A stretch of 26,509 nucleotides of DNA from Nitrospira sp. GTDB taxonomy: Bacteria; UBA9089; CG2-30-40-21; SBAY01. The translations under genes were made by a program, and so were the position numbers. Below are positions 14,975-22,901 of the stretch, one piece after another. Every line of letters begins with the position of its first letter. Position 1 is the first letter of the stretch. The stretch spans positions 1-26,509 of the forward strand of contig SBAY01000163.1 of assembly GCA_005239945.1 (NCBI GenBank). The letters run 5' to 3'. The notes beneath the pieces are model-generated. The model was not told the origin of the DNA. It saw only the letters and a program-made list of their open reading frames with translations, and did no database searches.

Positions 14975-15259
14975 ATGCGATTGAAAGAAAACGAGAAACA
15001 GGTTATCATTCAAGCCGTCAAATCTATAGACCCGCAAGCCCATCTTTACCTCTTTGGCTCACGAGTCGATGATAGGCGTAAGGGAGGCGATATAGATATT
15101 TTGATTTTCTCCGATAAAATGGATTATAATGACAAACTCAATATCAAGAAAAATATCTTTAACACCCTTGAAGAACAGAAAATTGACCTTTTTGTGAGCA
15201 AGGATAGGAACGAACCCTTTGTCCAAATGGCATTGAAACAAGGAGTTCAATTGGCATGA
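14975..15259 (+). CDS. MNT-domain nucleotidyltransferase antitoxin, pair 2
   Basis: This 94-residue minimal nucleotidyltransferase has G28-S29 and D39/D41 in GSRVDDRRKGGDIDILI, with nine residues between GS and DxD. A third acidic site may be DLFVSKD. It is shorter than the MntA at 11659 and only distantly similar, so it is not a recent duplicate. The stop overlaps the next gene (ATGA at 15256). It probably modifies or inhibits its HEPN partner. The spacer before it carries the repetitive word GTTATCAGTAATCAGTTATC. Confidence 0.82.
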   Translation: MRLKENEKQVIIQAVKSIDPQAHLYLFGSRVDDRRKGGDIDILIFSDKMDYNDKLNIKKNIFNTLEEQKIDLFVSKDRNEPFVQMALKQGVQLA

Positions 15260-15705
15260 ACGATTTGAAGGATTGCCTCAAACAGGAATTAATCGCTCTG
15301 GAAAAAGCCGGGGATGTCCTGCAATATTCATATAAAAAATGCAGGTCGATAAAATTGCTTGATGGACTTTCTTATGAAGAACAAGAAGGTTTTGAAGCCT
15401 TAACCAGTAGATTTGCCAGACTTAGCGACCTCATTATTCAAAAAATATTCAGATTATTGGATATTTTAGACCTTGAAGATGAGGGAACTGTCCGTGACAG
15501 GATAAATAGAGCCGAAAAAAAAGGGGTCATTCAGAGGGCTGATGATTTTATTGAAATTCGCATATTGCGTAATGAAATAGCTCACGAATATAAAGCAGAA
15601 GCCATTTACACAATATTTGAAAAGGTATTGGGTTACACACCAAAACTTTTATCTGCCGTAGAGACGATAACAAATTATGCACAAAGGTATTTTAAGGTAG
15701 GATAA
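15256..15705 (+). CDS. HEPN-domain toxin (HepT-like), pair 2
   Basis: This 149-residue helical protein carries the HEPN Rx4HxY motif: R105, H110 and Y112 in ILRNEIAHEY. It overlaps its MNT partner by 4 bp. Sequence outside the motif differs clearly from the HEPN protein at 12114, so this is a separate toxin subfamily. By family knowledge it should be an RNase kept inactive by the partner nucleotidyltransferase. It lies between rpsA and holB, co-directional with both. An 86-bp repetitive spacer separates it from holB. Confidence 0.85.
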   Translation: MNDLKDCLKQELIALEKAGDVLQYSYKKCRSIKLLDGLSYEEQEGFEALTSRFARLSDLIIQKIFRLLDILDLEDEGTVRDRINRAEKKGVIQRADDFIEIRILRNEIAHEYKAEAIYTIFEKVLGYTPKLLSAVETITNYAQRYFKVG

Positions 15706-15780
15706 AGGCTGATTGAAGGCTGTTAGGTTATAGATATCCTTCCTCCCTTCAGCCTAAATGCCTTCAACCTATTTACCTAC
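15706..15780. repeat. Repetitive spacer upstream of holB
   Basis: The spacer contains GAAGGCTGTTAGG, CCTTCAGCC..ATGCCTTCAACC and CCTATTTACCTA directly before the ribosome site. The same words reappear after holB at 16716-16775 (GGCTGAAGGCATTTAGGCTG, CCTATTTACCTA). holB is thus bracketed by related copies. Confidence 0.6.
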
Positions 15781-15791
15781 AGGAGACTATT

Positions 15792-16715
15792 TTGTGGAAA
15801 GACATTTTAGGCCAGGAATCGGCCATAAACATATTAAAAAAGACGATTAAGCAAAATCGACTTGGGACATCTTATTTATTTTTTGGACCTGATGGGGTAG
15901 GCAAAACTAAAACTGCTAAAGAATTGGCTAAGGTGTGTAATTGCCAAAGCATCGTAGGAGAGCAAGAGGATAGTTGCGGGAGATGTTCTCCCTGTTACAA
16001 AATCGAGCAGGATATTCACCCGGATGTAAAGATAATCAAACCGGCAAGTATTCATTTCCTTATCTCTCAAATTCAGGATTTGCAAAAAGAGGTCTATACT
16101 ACCCCTTTTGAAGGCAAAAAAAAGGTTTATATCTTAGACAAAATAGATAAGATGACTACAGAAGCCGCTAATGCCTTTCTTAAAACATTGGAAGAACCTC
16201 CTGCCAATGTCCTGTTTATTTTGGTTACCAGTAGTCTTGAGGTACTTCTGCCTACAATTATTTCAAGATGTCGGCCTGTAAAATTTAATTTGCTCCCCGA
16301 AGGGATTCAGACACGGATATTCCCTGAATGGGGGCTTGAACCAACAAGATTTCATTTATTGGCCCAGGCCTCTGGAGGCAGTCTTGGCAGGGCAAAAGAA
16401 TATTTGGAAAAGGGTATATTCGAGCATCAGGCTAAACTGTCGAATGAAATTGAGAATATCTTTAAAAAAGATAACAGCTTCTTACTTATTTCCAAAATCG
16501 CTACTCAAATAGTAGATTTCTATAAAAAGGAAAATATTGAGCTCTTCTTAGAAATATTCTTAGTTTGGTTGAAACAATCTGTGAACTTCATAAATTTGTA
16601 TCAGGCAATTGATATTGTGATTGAAACCCAAAAAGCAATACGGTTTCAAAATGCAAATTTACAGTTAGTTATTGAAGTAATGTTTATTAAACTAAAGGAA
16701 ATAGGAAAAGGCTGA
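15792..16715 (+). CDS. holB: DNA polymerase III subunit delta'
   Basis: This 307-residue clamp-loader ATPase starts MWKDILGQE, has Walker A GPDGVGKT (32-39), a zinc module formed by C51, C62, C65 and C68 (SCGRCSPC), TEAANAFLKTLEEPP and the SRC motif (ISRCRP). It acts in the replication clamp loader, helping load the beta clamp. The start is TTG at 15792 with AGGAG 6 bp upstream; the nearby GTG is out of frame. The order holB, ricT, metG is similar to that in Firmicutes, where these genes cluster. Confidence 0.93.
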   Translation: MWKDILGQESAINILKKTIKQNRLGTSYLFFGPDGVGKTKTAKELAKVCNCQSIVGEQEDSCGRCSPCYKIEQDIHPDVKIIKPASIHFLISQIQDLQKEVYTTPFEGKKKVYILDKIDKMTTEAANAFLKTLEEPPANVLFILVTSSLEVLLPTIISRCRPVKFNLLPEGIQTRIFPEWGLEPTRFHLLAQASGGSLGRAKEYLEKGIFEHQAKLSNEIENIFKKDNSFLLISKIATQIVDFYKKENIELFLEIFLVWLKQSVNFINLYQAIDIVIETQKAIRFQNANLQLVIEVMFIKLKEIGKG

Positions 16716-16775
16716 AGGCATTTAGGCTGAAGGTTGTTAGGGAAGATAGTTTTCCCTTTAGCCTATTTACCTATC
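16716..16775. repeat. Repetitive spacer between holB and ricT
   Basis: Direct repetition of GGCTGAAGG, with GTTAGGGAA...TTCCCTTTAGCC forming an inverted pair, ends in CCTATTTACCTA, as does the spacer upstream of holB. Confidence 0.6.
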
Positions 16776-16790
16776 AGAGGAGTGTCTAAA

Positions 16791-17639
16791 ATGATAACGG
16801 TAGTTGAAGTAAAACTCATAAAGGATTTTAAGGTTTACTATATGGATACAGGAACTTTTGACCTACATTGTGGGGATTGGTGTGTAACCGAAATGGACCG
16901 TAGGGTAGAATTAGCTAAGGTAACAGGATCTCCTAAAACCATTGAGGTACCTAAAGACTGTAAATCTATACTTACGGTGGTTAGACTTGCTACGCAGGAA
17001 GATTGGAAAAAGGTAGAACAAAATAAGAAAAAGGAAAAAGAGGCTTTTCATATTTGTTCAAGAAAAATCCAAGAGCGTGATATAAACATGAAATTATCTG
17101 ATGTTCATTATACTCTTAATTGTGGGAAAATCATTTTTTATTTTACAGCTGAGGAAAGGGTAGACTTCCGTGAATTAGTCAAGGATTTGGTTCATCACTT
17201 TAAAACCAAAATCGAATTACGGCAGATTGGGGTTCGGGATGAAGCGAAATTATATAGTGGTTGTGGTTGGTGTGGTCGTGAATTGTGTTGTGCTACCTTT
17301 TTAAAGGAATTTGAGTCTGTGCAAGTTAAAATGGCTAAAGAGCAAAACCTTATCCTGACATCAGGTAAAATCTCGGGAGTTTGCGGCAGATTAATGTGTT
17401 GTATGGCTTTTGAATATAAAACTTATGCTGATTTCCGTAAAAAGGCACCCAGACGAGGGACAAAGGTTACTACTCAAAAGGGACAGGGGACAATCTATGA
17501 AATAAATCCAATTAAGGAACAAGTTGTGGTCAAATTAGAGGATGGTTACTGTCAGCCTTTTTCATTAAACGAAATACGAGTAATTCCTAAGGAAGAAGCA
17601 ATAGGGAAAAAGGAATCGAATGCTCATGTTGTGAAGTGA
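16791..17639 (+). CDS. ricT: PSP1 domain protein (RicT/YaaT-like)
   Basis: This 282-residue PSP1-family protein has the cysteine-rich signature CGWCGRELCC followed by SGVCGRLMCCMAFEY. In Bacillus subtilis, RicT forms a complex with RicA and RicF that contains iron-sulfur clusters, influences RNase Y and supports mRNA maturation, competence and sporulation. Which partners exist here is unknown. An in-frame upstream extension to 16734 is rejected because AGAGGAG lies just before ATG 16791 and family proteins start near MITVVEVKL. It lies between holB and metG, as in Firmicutes. Confidence 0.9.
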   Translation: MITVVEVKLIKDFKVYYMDTGTFDLHCGDWCVTEMDRRVELAKVTGSPKTIEVPKDCKSILTVVRLATQEDWKKVEQNKKKEKEAFHICSRKIQERDINMKLSDVHYTLNCGKIIFYFTAEERVDFRELVKDLVHHFKTKIELRQIGVRDEAKLYSGCGWCGRELCCATFLKEFESVQVKMAKEQNLILTSGKISGVCGRLMCCMAFEYKTYADFRKKAPRRGTKVTTQKGQGTIYEINPIKEQVVVKLEDGYCQPFSLNEIRVIPKEEAIGKKESNAHVVK

Positions 17640-17686
17640 GCAGGTGAATGAATATTTCCCGCTATCTGGGGTAAGGAGACGAAACT

Positions 17687-17774
17687 GTAAGCGGTCAGCT
17701 ATCAGCCGGAAGCTTTCAGATGAAGAAGAATATACTCATTGGTCTCATCCGAAAACTGAAAGCTGAACGCTTAC
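17687..17774. repeat. 88-bp inverted repeat upstream of metG
   Basis: The left end GTAAGCGGTCAGCT and the right end AGCTGAACGCTTAC are inverted with one mismatch over 14 bp. Inner words GAAGCTTTCAG and CTGAAAGCTG extend the pairing. The ends closely resemble those of the 341-bp miniature element (GTAACCGTTCAGCTAT). No target duplication is visible. Confidence 0.65.
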
Positions 17775-17794
17775 CTGGAAATTAAAGAGTAACA

Positions 17795-19300
17795 ATGAAA
17801 TTCTATATTACTACTCCATTATATTATGTGAATGATTTACCGCATATTGGCCATTCATATACCAATGTAGCCGCAGATACATTAGCCAGATATAAACGGC
17901 TAACCGGCTATGATGTCTTTTTTCTCACCGGCACAGATGAGCATGGGCAAAAGATTGAGCGGACGGCAAAAGAACAGGGATTATTACCTCAGGAATTGGC
18001 TGATAAAGTCGTTGTCAGGTTTAAGGAACTATGGGAAAGATTAAATATTTCTTATGATGATTTTATTCGAACAACCGAATCTCGCCATAAAAAAACTGCC
18101 CAATCACTATTTAAGATAATCTATGAAAAACAGGATATATATCGAGGTAAATACGAAGGTTGGTATTGCACCCCCTGCGAAACCTACATCCCTGAAACCC
18201 AGTTAATCGAAGGTAAATGTCCTTCTTGTAATCGTGCCCCGGAATGGCTGGCAGAGGAAGGCTATTTCTTCAGATTGTCCAATTATCAGGAGCAATTATT
18301 AAAATATATCGAGAATAACCCTGATTTTATCCAACCAGACTTTAGACGCAATGAAATAGTCAATATCATCAAAGATGGCTTAAAAGACCTGAGTATTACC
18401 CGGACAACCTTTGACTGGGGGATTAATGTTCCCATAGAAGGTGAAACTGATGTGATTTATGTCTGGTTTGAGGCGTTAATCAATTATCTTACCGGATGTG
18501 GATTTGTGGAAGATATGGAAAAATTCGATAGATACTGGCCGGCTGATGTGCATATTGTTGGTAAAGATATCCTGAAATTCCATGCGATTATCTGGCCGGC
18601 CATGCTTATCTCTATGGGTATTACACCACCTAAAAAGATATTTGCTCACGGCTGGTGGACAATGAATGGTAAAAAAATGTCTAAGTCGCTTGGGAATGTA
18701 ATTGACCCTAATGAGGTTATCAATAAGGTTGGGGTTGATTGTTACCGCTATTTTTTACTGCGGGAAGTCCCCTTTGGTCTGGATGGTGATTACTCTTATG
18801 AAGGATTAATTCATCGGATAAACAGTGATTTAGCCAATGATCTCGGTAACCTTATCTCAAGAACCCTGTCTATGATTCAAAAATATAACGATGGTATTAT
18901 TCCCCAACCCTCATCAGAGACTGATGAACTAAAGGAAATTGCCTTAGCCCTTTTCCCAAAGGTGAACCAATCCTTTGATAATTTAGCCTTTAATGTAGCT
19001 CTGGACCATATCTGGAAATTAGTTCGTAGATGCAATAAATATGTCGATGAAACCGCACCATGGACATTAAAAGAAGAGAAGATTAAATTAAATAATATCC
19101 TTTATAATCTGGCTGAGGCAATAAGATTTATTACAATCTATATTTTCCCATTTATGCCAGATTCAGCCACAAAAATCTGGCAGCAATTAGGTATCCAAAA
19201 GTCTATCTCCTCTTTTGGAATTAATGGTTTAACCCAGTGGGGATTATTAAAACCAGGCACTAAAATCAATCAAGTAACCCCTGTATTTCCAAGAAAATAA
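17795..19300 (+). CDS. metG: Methionyl-tRNA synthetase
   Basis: This 501-residue class I aminoacyl-tRNA synthetase charges tRNA-Met. It has the HIGH motif (PHIGHSYTN, 17-20), a zinc-binding knuckle C125-x2-C128...C142-x2-C145, and KMSKS at 294-298 (GKKMSKSLGN). The anticodon-binding helical domain follows (DETAPWTLK). It ends without the C-terminal EMAP/Trbp111-like tRNA-binding domain present in longer bacterial forms. The start ATG 17795 has only a weak AAAGAG site. A repetitive 155-bp spacer lies upstream. Confidence 0.95.
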   Translation: MKFYITTPLYYVNDLPHIGHSYTNVAADTLARYKRLTGYDVFFLTGTDEHGQKIERTAKEQGLLPQELADKVVVRFKELWERLNISYDDFIRTTESRHKKTAQSLFKIIYEKQDIYRGKYEGWYCTPCETYIPETQLIEGKCPSCNRAPEWLAEEGYFFRLSNYQEQLLKYIENNPDFIQPDFRRNEIVNIIKDGLKDLSITRTTFDWGINVPIEGETDVIYVWFEALINYLTGCGFVEDMEKFDRYWPADVHIVGKDILKFHAIIWPAMLISMGITPPKKIFAHGWWTMNGKKMSKSLGNVIDPNEVINKVGVDCYRYFLLREVPFGLDGDYSYEGLIHRINSDLANDLGNLISRTLSMIQKYNDGIIPQPSSETDELKEIALALFPKVNQSFDNLAFNVALDHIWKLVRRCNKYVDETAPWTLKEEKIKLNNILYNLAEAIRFITIYIFPFMPDSATKIWQQLGIQKSISSFGINGLTQWGLLKPGTKINQVTPVFPRK

Positions 19301-19390
19301 AAAGTTATTGTCAGAATTCCTTACCTTTTAGCAATGGTTCAAAGAAGTAAATTTTTAAGGGGAAAAATCTTTTGAAAACAGAAATTTTCC

Positions 19391-19418
19391 TTGACATAAC
19401 CATTATTTTTGATAGAAT
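19391..19418 (+). promoter_or_regulatory. Promoter-like sequence with no obvious gene
   Basis: TTGACA at 19391-19396 and TAGAAT at 19413-19418 are spaced by 16 bp. It points right, into the truncated permease gene on the opposite strand, and no good reading frame follows. The rest of 19301-19489 shows nothing recognisable. Confidence 0.35.
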
Positions 19419-19489
19419 TAATCCTTAAACGACAAAGAGGTTGAGGGGCTTGAGGCATTGTTGACCAGGGGAAAGAGATAATGGTGTCT

Positions 19490-19918
19490 CTAACCTTCTG
19501 GAGTGTGCCCCTCCTTTCTTGCTGCCAATTTTTCTGCCCTGTACTCTTGCCACACGGCTTTAAGAATAATAAAGGCACCAAGCAATAATGCCAGGGCCAT
19601 TATAGCAAAGCTTGTATCTTTCAATATCTTCACGCTGCCTTCACTTAAAGTGTGTATCAACTCTAATTGTGACAGATAGACAGGTATCATTAAACCACGG
19701 CTGAAGAGAACAATGACCATAATTAATCCCATAACCATCTTTATCATAAATGGCTTTACATAAGTTGTGCCAATTGCCCCTAACTGAATGCCAAAGAGAG
19801 AGCCTGCCAGGATAATCATTGCCAGTCGGATGTCAACAAATCCATGCAAGGCATATTTGAATGAACCGCCAAGTCCCATGATAAAAGCTATCACCAACTC
19901 CGTTGCAGAGGCCATCAA
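19490..19918 (-). pseudogene. C-terminal fragment of a TSUP (TauE/SafE-type) permease
   Basis: A 142-residue frame encodes hydrophobic helices with TELVIAFIMGLGGSF, then DIRLAMIILAGSLFGIQLGA and KMVMGLIMVIVLFSRGL. This matches the second half of TauE/SafE (TSUP) membrane permeases. Only four or so membrane segments remain, and the N-terminal half with the first repeat is missing. The frame extends upstream to about 19997 as non-hydrophobic sequence unlike the family. There is no clear ribosome site. It is most likely a decayed paralogue of the intact permease encoded divergently at 20099. Confidence 0.6.
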
Positions 19919-20032
19919 ACTCGGTGACCTCGTCCTGTTTTTCAGGGATTGAAAGGTGAGGGAATTCGCCCTTGCCTGTTTTCTCCGCAGCAGCGGTTAA
20001 TACCCTTAATCGGCTTAATTTTCAATTTTTTG

Positions 20033-20061
20033 TTGACACAGGGTTAATTCTCTGCTATAAT
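20033..20061 (+). promoter_or_regulatory. Consensus promoter for the TSUP permease
   Basis: TTGACA (20033-20038) and TATAAT (20056-20061) are exactly 17 bp apart, a full consensus sigma70-type promoter. The permease start codon lies 38 bp downstream. Confidence 0.8.
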
Positions 20062-20098
20062 TAATAAATAATTAAGAACAAGGGGGAAAACATTAAAA

Positions 20099-21088
20099 AT
20101 GTTTGATCAAGACAAGTTAATTCATACTAAAATTCGCAATTCCAGATTTCGAGGGCTATGGTTGCTTACTTTAAACCTTGTGCTATTTTGTCCTATTGCT
20201 GCTATGGCCACTGAAACCGTGACTGCGACAACAGCTGCTGCCTCATCAACATGGTGGATATGGCCTGTTAGTTTATTTGTTGTTACCTTAGTTATGGGAA
20301 TTGTTGCGGTTCTGGGTGGTATTGGCGGTGCGGTACTCTATGTGCCTATTATCAGCGGATTTTTTCCTTTCCATCTGGACTTTGTTCGAGGGACAGGGCT
20401 TCTGGTGGCACTTTCTGGTGCCCTGGCAGCGGGTCCTTCTTTACTAAGGTCTGACCTGGCAAACCTGAGACTGGCTATCCCTGTTGCCCTTATTGCTTCA
20501 ACATCTGCTATATTTGGATCAATGATTGGGCTTGCGGTGTCTACCAATATTGTCCAGATATGTTTGGGAATAACTGTTCTTGGGATTGTTGCCCTTATGT
20601 TCATGGCAAAGAAATCAGAATTGCCTGATGTGCCTAAGGCTGATGCCTTATCCTCAGCATTGCGAATATATGGTGTCTACACTGAAGGAAGCAGCGGTCA
20701 AACCGTTAACTGGAAGATACACCGGACCCCTGTAGGACTTGCTGTATTTATCATTATTGGCTTTATGGCTGGTATGTTTGGGCTTGGGGCAGGCTGGGCA
20801 AATGTTCCGGTATTGAATCTGATAATGGGGGCACCATTAAAGATTAGCGTTGGGACCAGTAAATTCCTGCTTTCAATTACTGACACATCAGCTGCATGGA
20901 TTTACTTTAATCAAGGCTGTGTAATACCCATGATTGTAATCCCATCTTTGATAGGCATCATGCTTGGTTCATTCATTGGTGTAAAAATTCTTAAGAAGGC
21001 AAAGCCAGCCTTTATTCGCTGGATGGTAATAATGCTACTTATCTTTGCTGGACTTAAGGCATTACAAAAGGGATTGGGGATTATGTAA
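20099..21088 (+). CDS. TSUP family (TauE/SafE-type) membrane permease
   Basis: This 329-residue integral membrane protein has a signal-like first helix (about 20-40), then eight or so further membrane segments. It shows the duplicated TSUP pattern: VLGGIGGAVLYVPIISGFF in the first half and GFMAGMFGLGAGWANVPVL in the second. TSUP permeases move sulfite, sulfoacetate or other sulfur and small organic anions; the substrate here is unknown. A hydrophilic loop of about 45 residues (SELPDVPKADALSS onward) separates the halves. Expression should be strong from the consensus promoter. The next gene encodes a small membrane protein, suggesting a two-part transporter. Confidence 0.82.
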   Translation: MFDQDKLIHTKIRNSRFRGLWLLTLNLVLFCPIAAMATETVTATTAAASSTWWIWPVSLFVVTLVMGIVAVLGGIGGAVLYVPIISGFFPFHLDFVRGTGLLVALSGALAAGPSLLRSDLANLRLAIPVALIASTSAIFGSMIGLAVSTNIVQICLGITVLGIVALMFMAKKSELPDVPKADALSSALRIYGVYTEGSSGQTVNWKIHRTPVGLAVFIIIGFMAGMFGLGAGWANVPVLNLIMGAPLKISVGTSKFLLSITDTSAAWIYFNQGCVIPMIVIPSLIGIMLGSFIGVKILKKAKPAFIRWMVIMLLIFAGLKALQKGLGIM

Positions 21089-21159
21089 CTCAAGCTTCCA
21101 GCTTGAGCCTATTCTACCATAAGCAGGCTGCTTGTGGAACACAAAAAGGAGAAAATATT

Positions 21160-21609
21160 ATGTCAGAGGAATCCGTAGTAGTAAATACTCACCACGAACA
21201 GGTTATCTATGCTAACATCCTTGAAAAAGGGATGTATCTTGGGCTTGGAGGCTTGATTGTTACCTTTGGGCTCTATGTTTTTGGGGTTATCCCCTCAGCC
21301 ATTCCATTGGCAGAGGTTTCAAAATATTGGAGCCAGGATGCTCACAGCTATCTTGAAGCAATTAATCGTGATTTTTTGCATCTTGATCATCCACTTATAG
21401 GCTGGACATGGACAACCCTTCTCAGAAAGGGTGATTTCCTCAACTTTCTTAGCATAGCTATCCTTGCCAGCTTAACCATTCTTTGCTATCTGGCAATTAT
21501 TCCGAGCCTGCTCAAAAAAAAGGATGCAGTCTATACCTTGATGACCATAGTTGGGGTTGTTATTCTTGTGCTTGCAGCCAGTGGGATATTGGTTGTGGGT
21601 GGACATTAG
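21160..21609 (+). CDS. Small three-helix membrane protein (DUF1634-like), permease partner
   Basis: This 149-residue protein has three predicted membrane segments: GLGGLIVTFGLYVFGVIP (about 32-50), SIAILASLTILCYLAII near 100-120, and MTIVGVVILVLAASGILVV at the C-terminus. A periplasmic or loop region with HSYLEAINRDF lies between the first two. Small membrane proteins of the DUF1634 type often accompany TSUP permeases, and I propose the same here with moderate certainty. ATG 21160 is preferred to an upstream in-frame start because AAAAGGAG lies about 9 bp before it. The gene ends next to a transposase relic. Confidence 0.65.
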   Translation: MSEESVVVNTHHEQVIYANILEKGMYLGLGGLIVTFGLYVFGVIPSAIPLAEVSKYWSQDAHSYLEAINRDFLHLDHPLIGWTWTTLLRKGDFLNFLSIAILASLTILCYLAIIPSLLKKKDAVYTLMTIVGVVILVLAASGILVVGGH

Positions 21610-21615
21610 TAGCAC

Positions 21616-21990
21616 GCCGTTCATTAAGGATCGGAAGAAAGAGCTTGCAAACCAAGGACAAACGAACGGTTAAACGTCGGATTGAAAAGCTCAAAGCAAA
21701 AGAAGAGATATTAGGGGTAAAAAAATGGGTTGAGCATACAGAGAAGGAATCGCCGAAGCTTTTGTTTTGCCAGCTATTGGGAGCAAGAAATTTCCAAAAA
21801 CTAATAACGCTATAGAACGGTTCTTCAGGAATTTTAACCAGTTCTACAAAAGTTTTACAAAAAAAGATGTGGCTTTTTCTCATGTATGAGTGCGAAAAGA
21901 GAACTCATCTGCTTTCTGATGATGTATTTGTTTGTCGCAGTCCTGGTCAATGGCTGATTAATGGCTGGAAGAATGTATTAACTCTTTAGG
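21616..21990 (+). pseudogene. Transposase C-terminal relic with frameshifts
   Basis: Pieces of a DDE-type transposase tail appear in three frames: KRRIEKLKAKEEILGVKKW and EHTEKESPKLL, then TNNAIERFFRNFNQFYKSF, then GFFSCMSAKRELICFLMMYL. At least two frameshifts separate them. The NNAIERFFRNFNQFYK block is typical of a transposase C-terminus. No upstream catalytic part or clear terminal repeats are seen, because the DUF1634-like gene ends directly before it. The family cannot be named with certainty. Confidence 0.65.
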
Positions 21991-22018
21991 AAGGGGGCAA
22001 GAAACGAAAGAAGAAGGT

Positions 22019-22069
22019 TAACCACAGAGGGCACAGAGAAATTCACAGAGAACACAAAGAAATCAGGAG
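22019..22069 (+). repeat. Half-copy of the CACAGAGG intergenic repeat
   Basis: GTTAACCACAGAGGGCACAG, followed by two more CACAGAG/CACAAAG words, parallels the left half of the palindrome at 9129-9268. It ends at the ribosome site of the next gene. Confidence 0.6.
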
Positions 22070-22075
22070 ATGAAG

Positions 22076-22342
22076 ATGAATGTTGTTTTTTCAGAACACG
22101 CAATATTTGAGATGCAAAGGCGTCAAATAGATAAGCAAAGTGTAGCTAATATGGTTAAGAATCCCCAACAAAAAATCTTATCAAAAAAGGAAAGGGTTAT
22201 TGTCCAGGAAAAATATGTAGATTATGATGAGAATAAAGAGATGCTTCTTCGAATAATCGGGAAGGAAAAGGAAGGTGTTTTTTATGTTATTACGGTCTAT
22301 AAGACATCTAAAATTGAGAAATACTGGATAAAGGAGGTCTAA
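22076..22342 (+). CDS. DUF4258 domain protein
   Basis: This 88-residue protein begins MNVVFSEHAIFEMQRRQI, the DUF4258 signature of small RelE/BrnT-like basic proteins. It ends with FYVITVYKTSKIEKYW. It is followed one base later by a DUF2283 gene, a pairing seen repeatedly in bacteria and suspected to be toxin-antitoxin-like, though not proven. An ATG at 22070 touches the AGGAG motif (22065-22069), so ATG 22076, with 6-bp spacing, is chosen. Confidence 0.8.
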   Translation: MNVVFSEHAIFEMQRRQIDKQSVANMVKNPQQKILSKKERVIVQEKYVDYDENKEMLLRIIGKEKEGVFYVITVYKTSKIEKYWIKEV

Positions 22343-22343
22343 A

Positions 22344-22565
22344 ATGAAGGTTATCTATGACCAGGAAACAGATACATTAAGCTTGATATTGAGGGAGGAA
22401 AAGATTAAGGAGAGTGAGGAGATTCGTGAAGGGGTTATTATTGATTATGGAAAGGATGGAAGGGTTGTTTCTATAGAGATGCTTGATGCCTCTGAAAATG
22501 TTGCCGCACCACAAGGCATATATTATGAACTAAAAGAGCCGAAAATGGCTCTTGCTTATGCGTAA
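22344..22565 (+). CDS. DUF2283 domain protein
   Basis: This 73-residue protein has the DUF2283 pattern: MKVIYDQETDTLSLIL, then EEIREGVIIDYGKDGRVVSI and EMLDAS. The C-terminus (YYELKEPKMALAYA) is short. It starts one base after the DUF4258 stop, and AAAGGAGG lies within the end of that gene, so the two are translationally coupled. Its proposed role as antitoxin or partner of the DUF4258 protein is inference. Confidence 0.8.
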   Translation: MKVIYDQETDTLSLILREEKIKESEEIREGVIIDYGKDGRVVSIEMLDASENVAAPQGIYYELKEPKMALAYA

Positions 22566-22757
22566 AGGAAGATTAACCAAGATTAGCCCAAAGCCGCTAT
22601 TGCTGCAACTTGCGTGGATAAAATACTACCATTGGAAGAAATCGGTCCGTTTTTGATGAAAATAGGGAGACGGTTCACTTTAGGGTGAAACAGTCAGGCC
22701 GACAAGTCGGCACAAAGGAGAAGGAAAATACGAACTTAGCTCGCTGCGCTCGCAATT

Positions 22758-22863
22758 GGAATAAGGGAGTACTGGAATGATGGAATATTGGGATTTTTAA
22801 CCGGTGGCAGCGGACATTCCGTCCCTTCCACATTATTCCACTATTCCAACATTCCATTATTCC
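22758..22863. repeat. Imperfect inverted repeat of GGAAT/ATTCC words
   Basis: The left side reads GGAATAAGGG...TGGAATGATGGAATATTGG. The right side reads TTATTCCACTATTCC...CATTCCATTATTCC, its imperfect complement. The rest of 22566-22901 shows no credible gene. Confidence 0.65.
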
Positions 22864-22901
22864 GTAAACTTAGGGGCAAAAATACTATCTACAGAAATCC
22901 T

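Noticed and set aside
16734..16790. N-terminal extension of the PSP1 protein
   Set aside because: It lies in a repetitive spacer, and AGAGGAG directly precedes ATG 16791, where family proteins begin.
21483..21815. A 110-codon protein overlapping the end of the DUF1634-like gene
   Set aside because: Its second half is one frame of a broken transposase and its first half is the wrong frame of the membrane protein.
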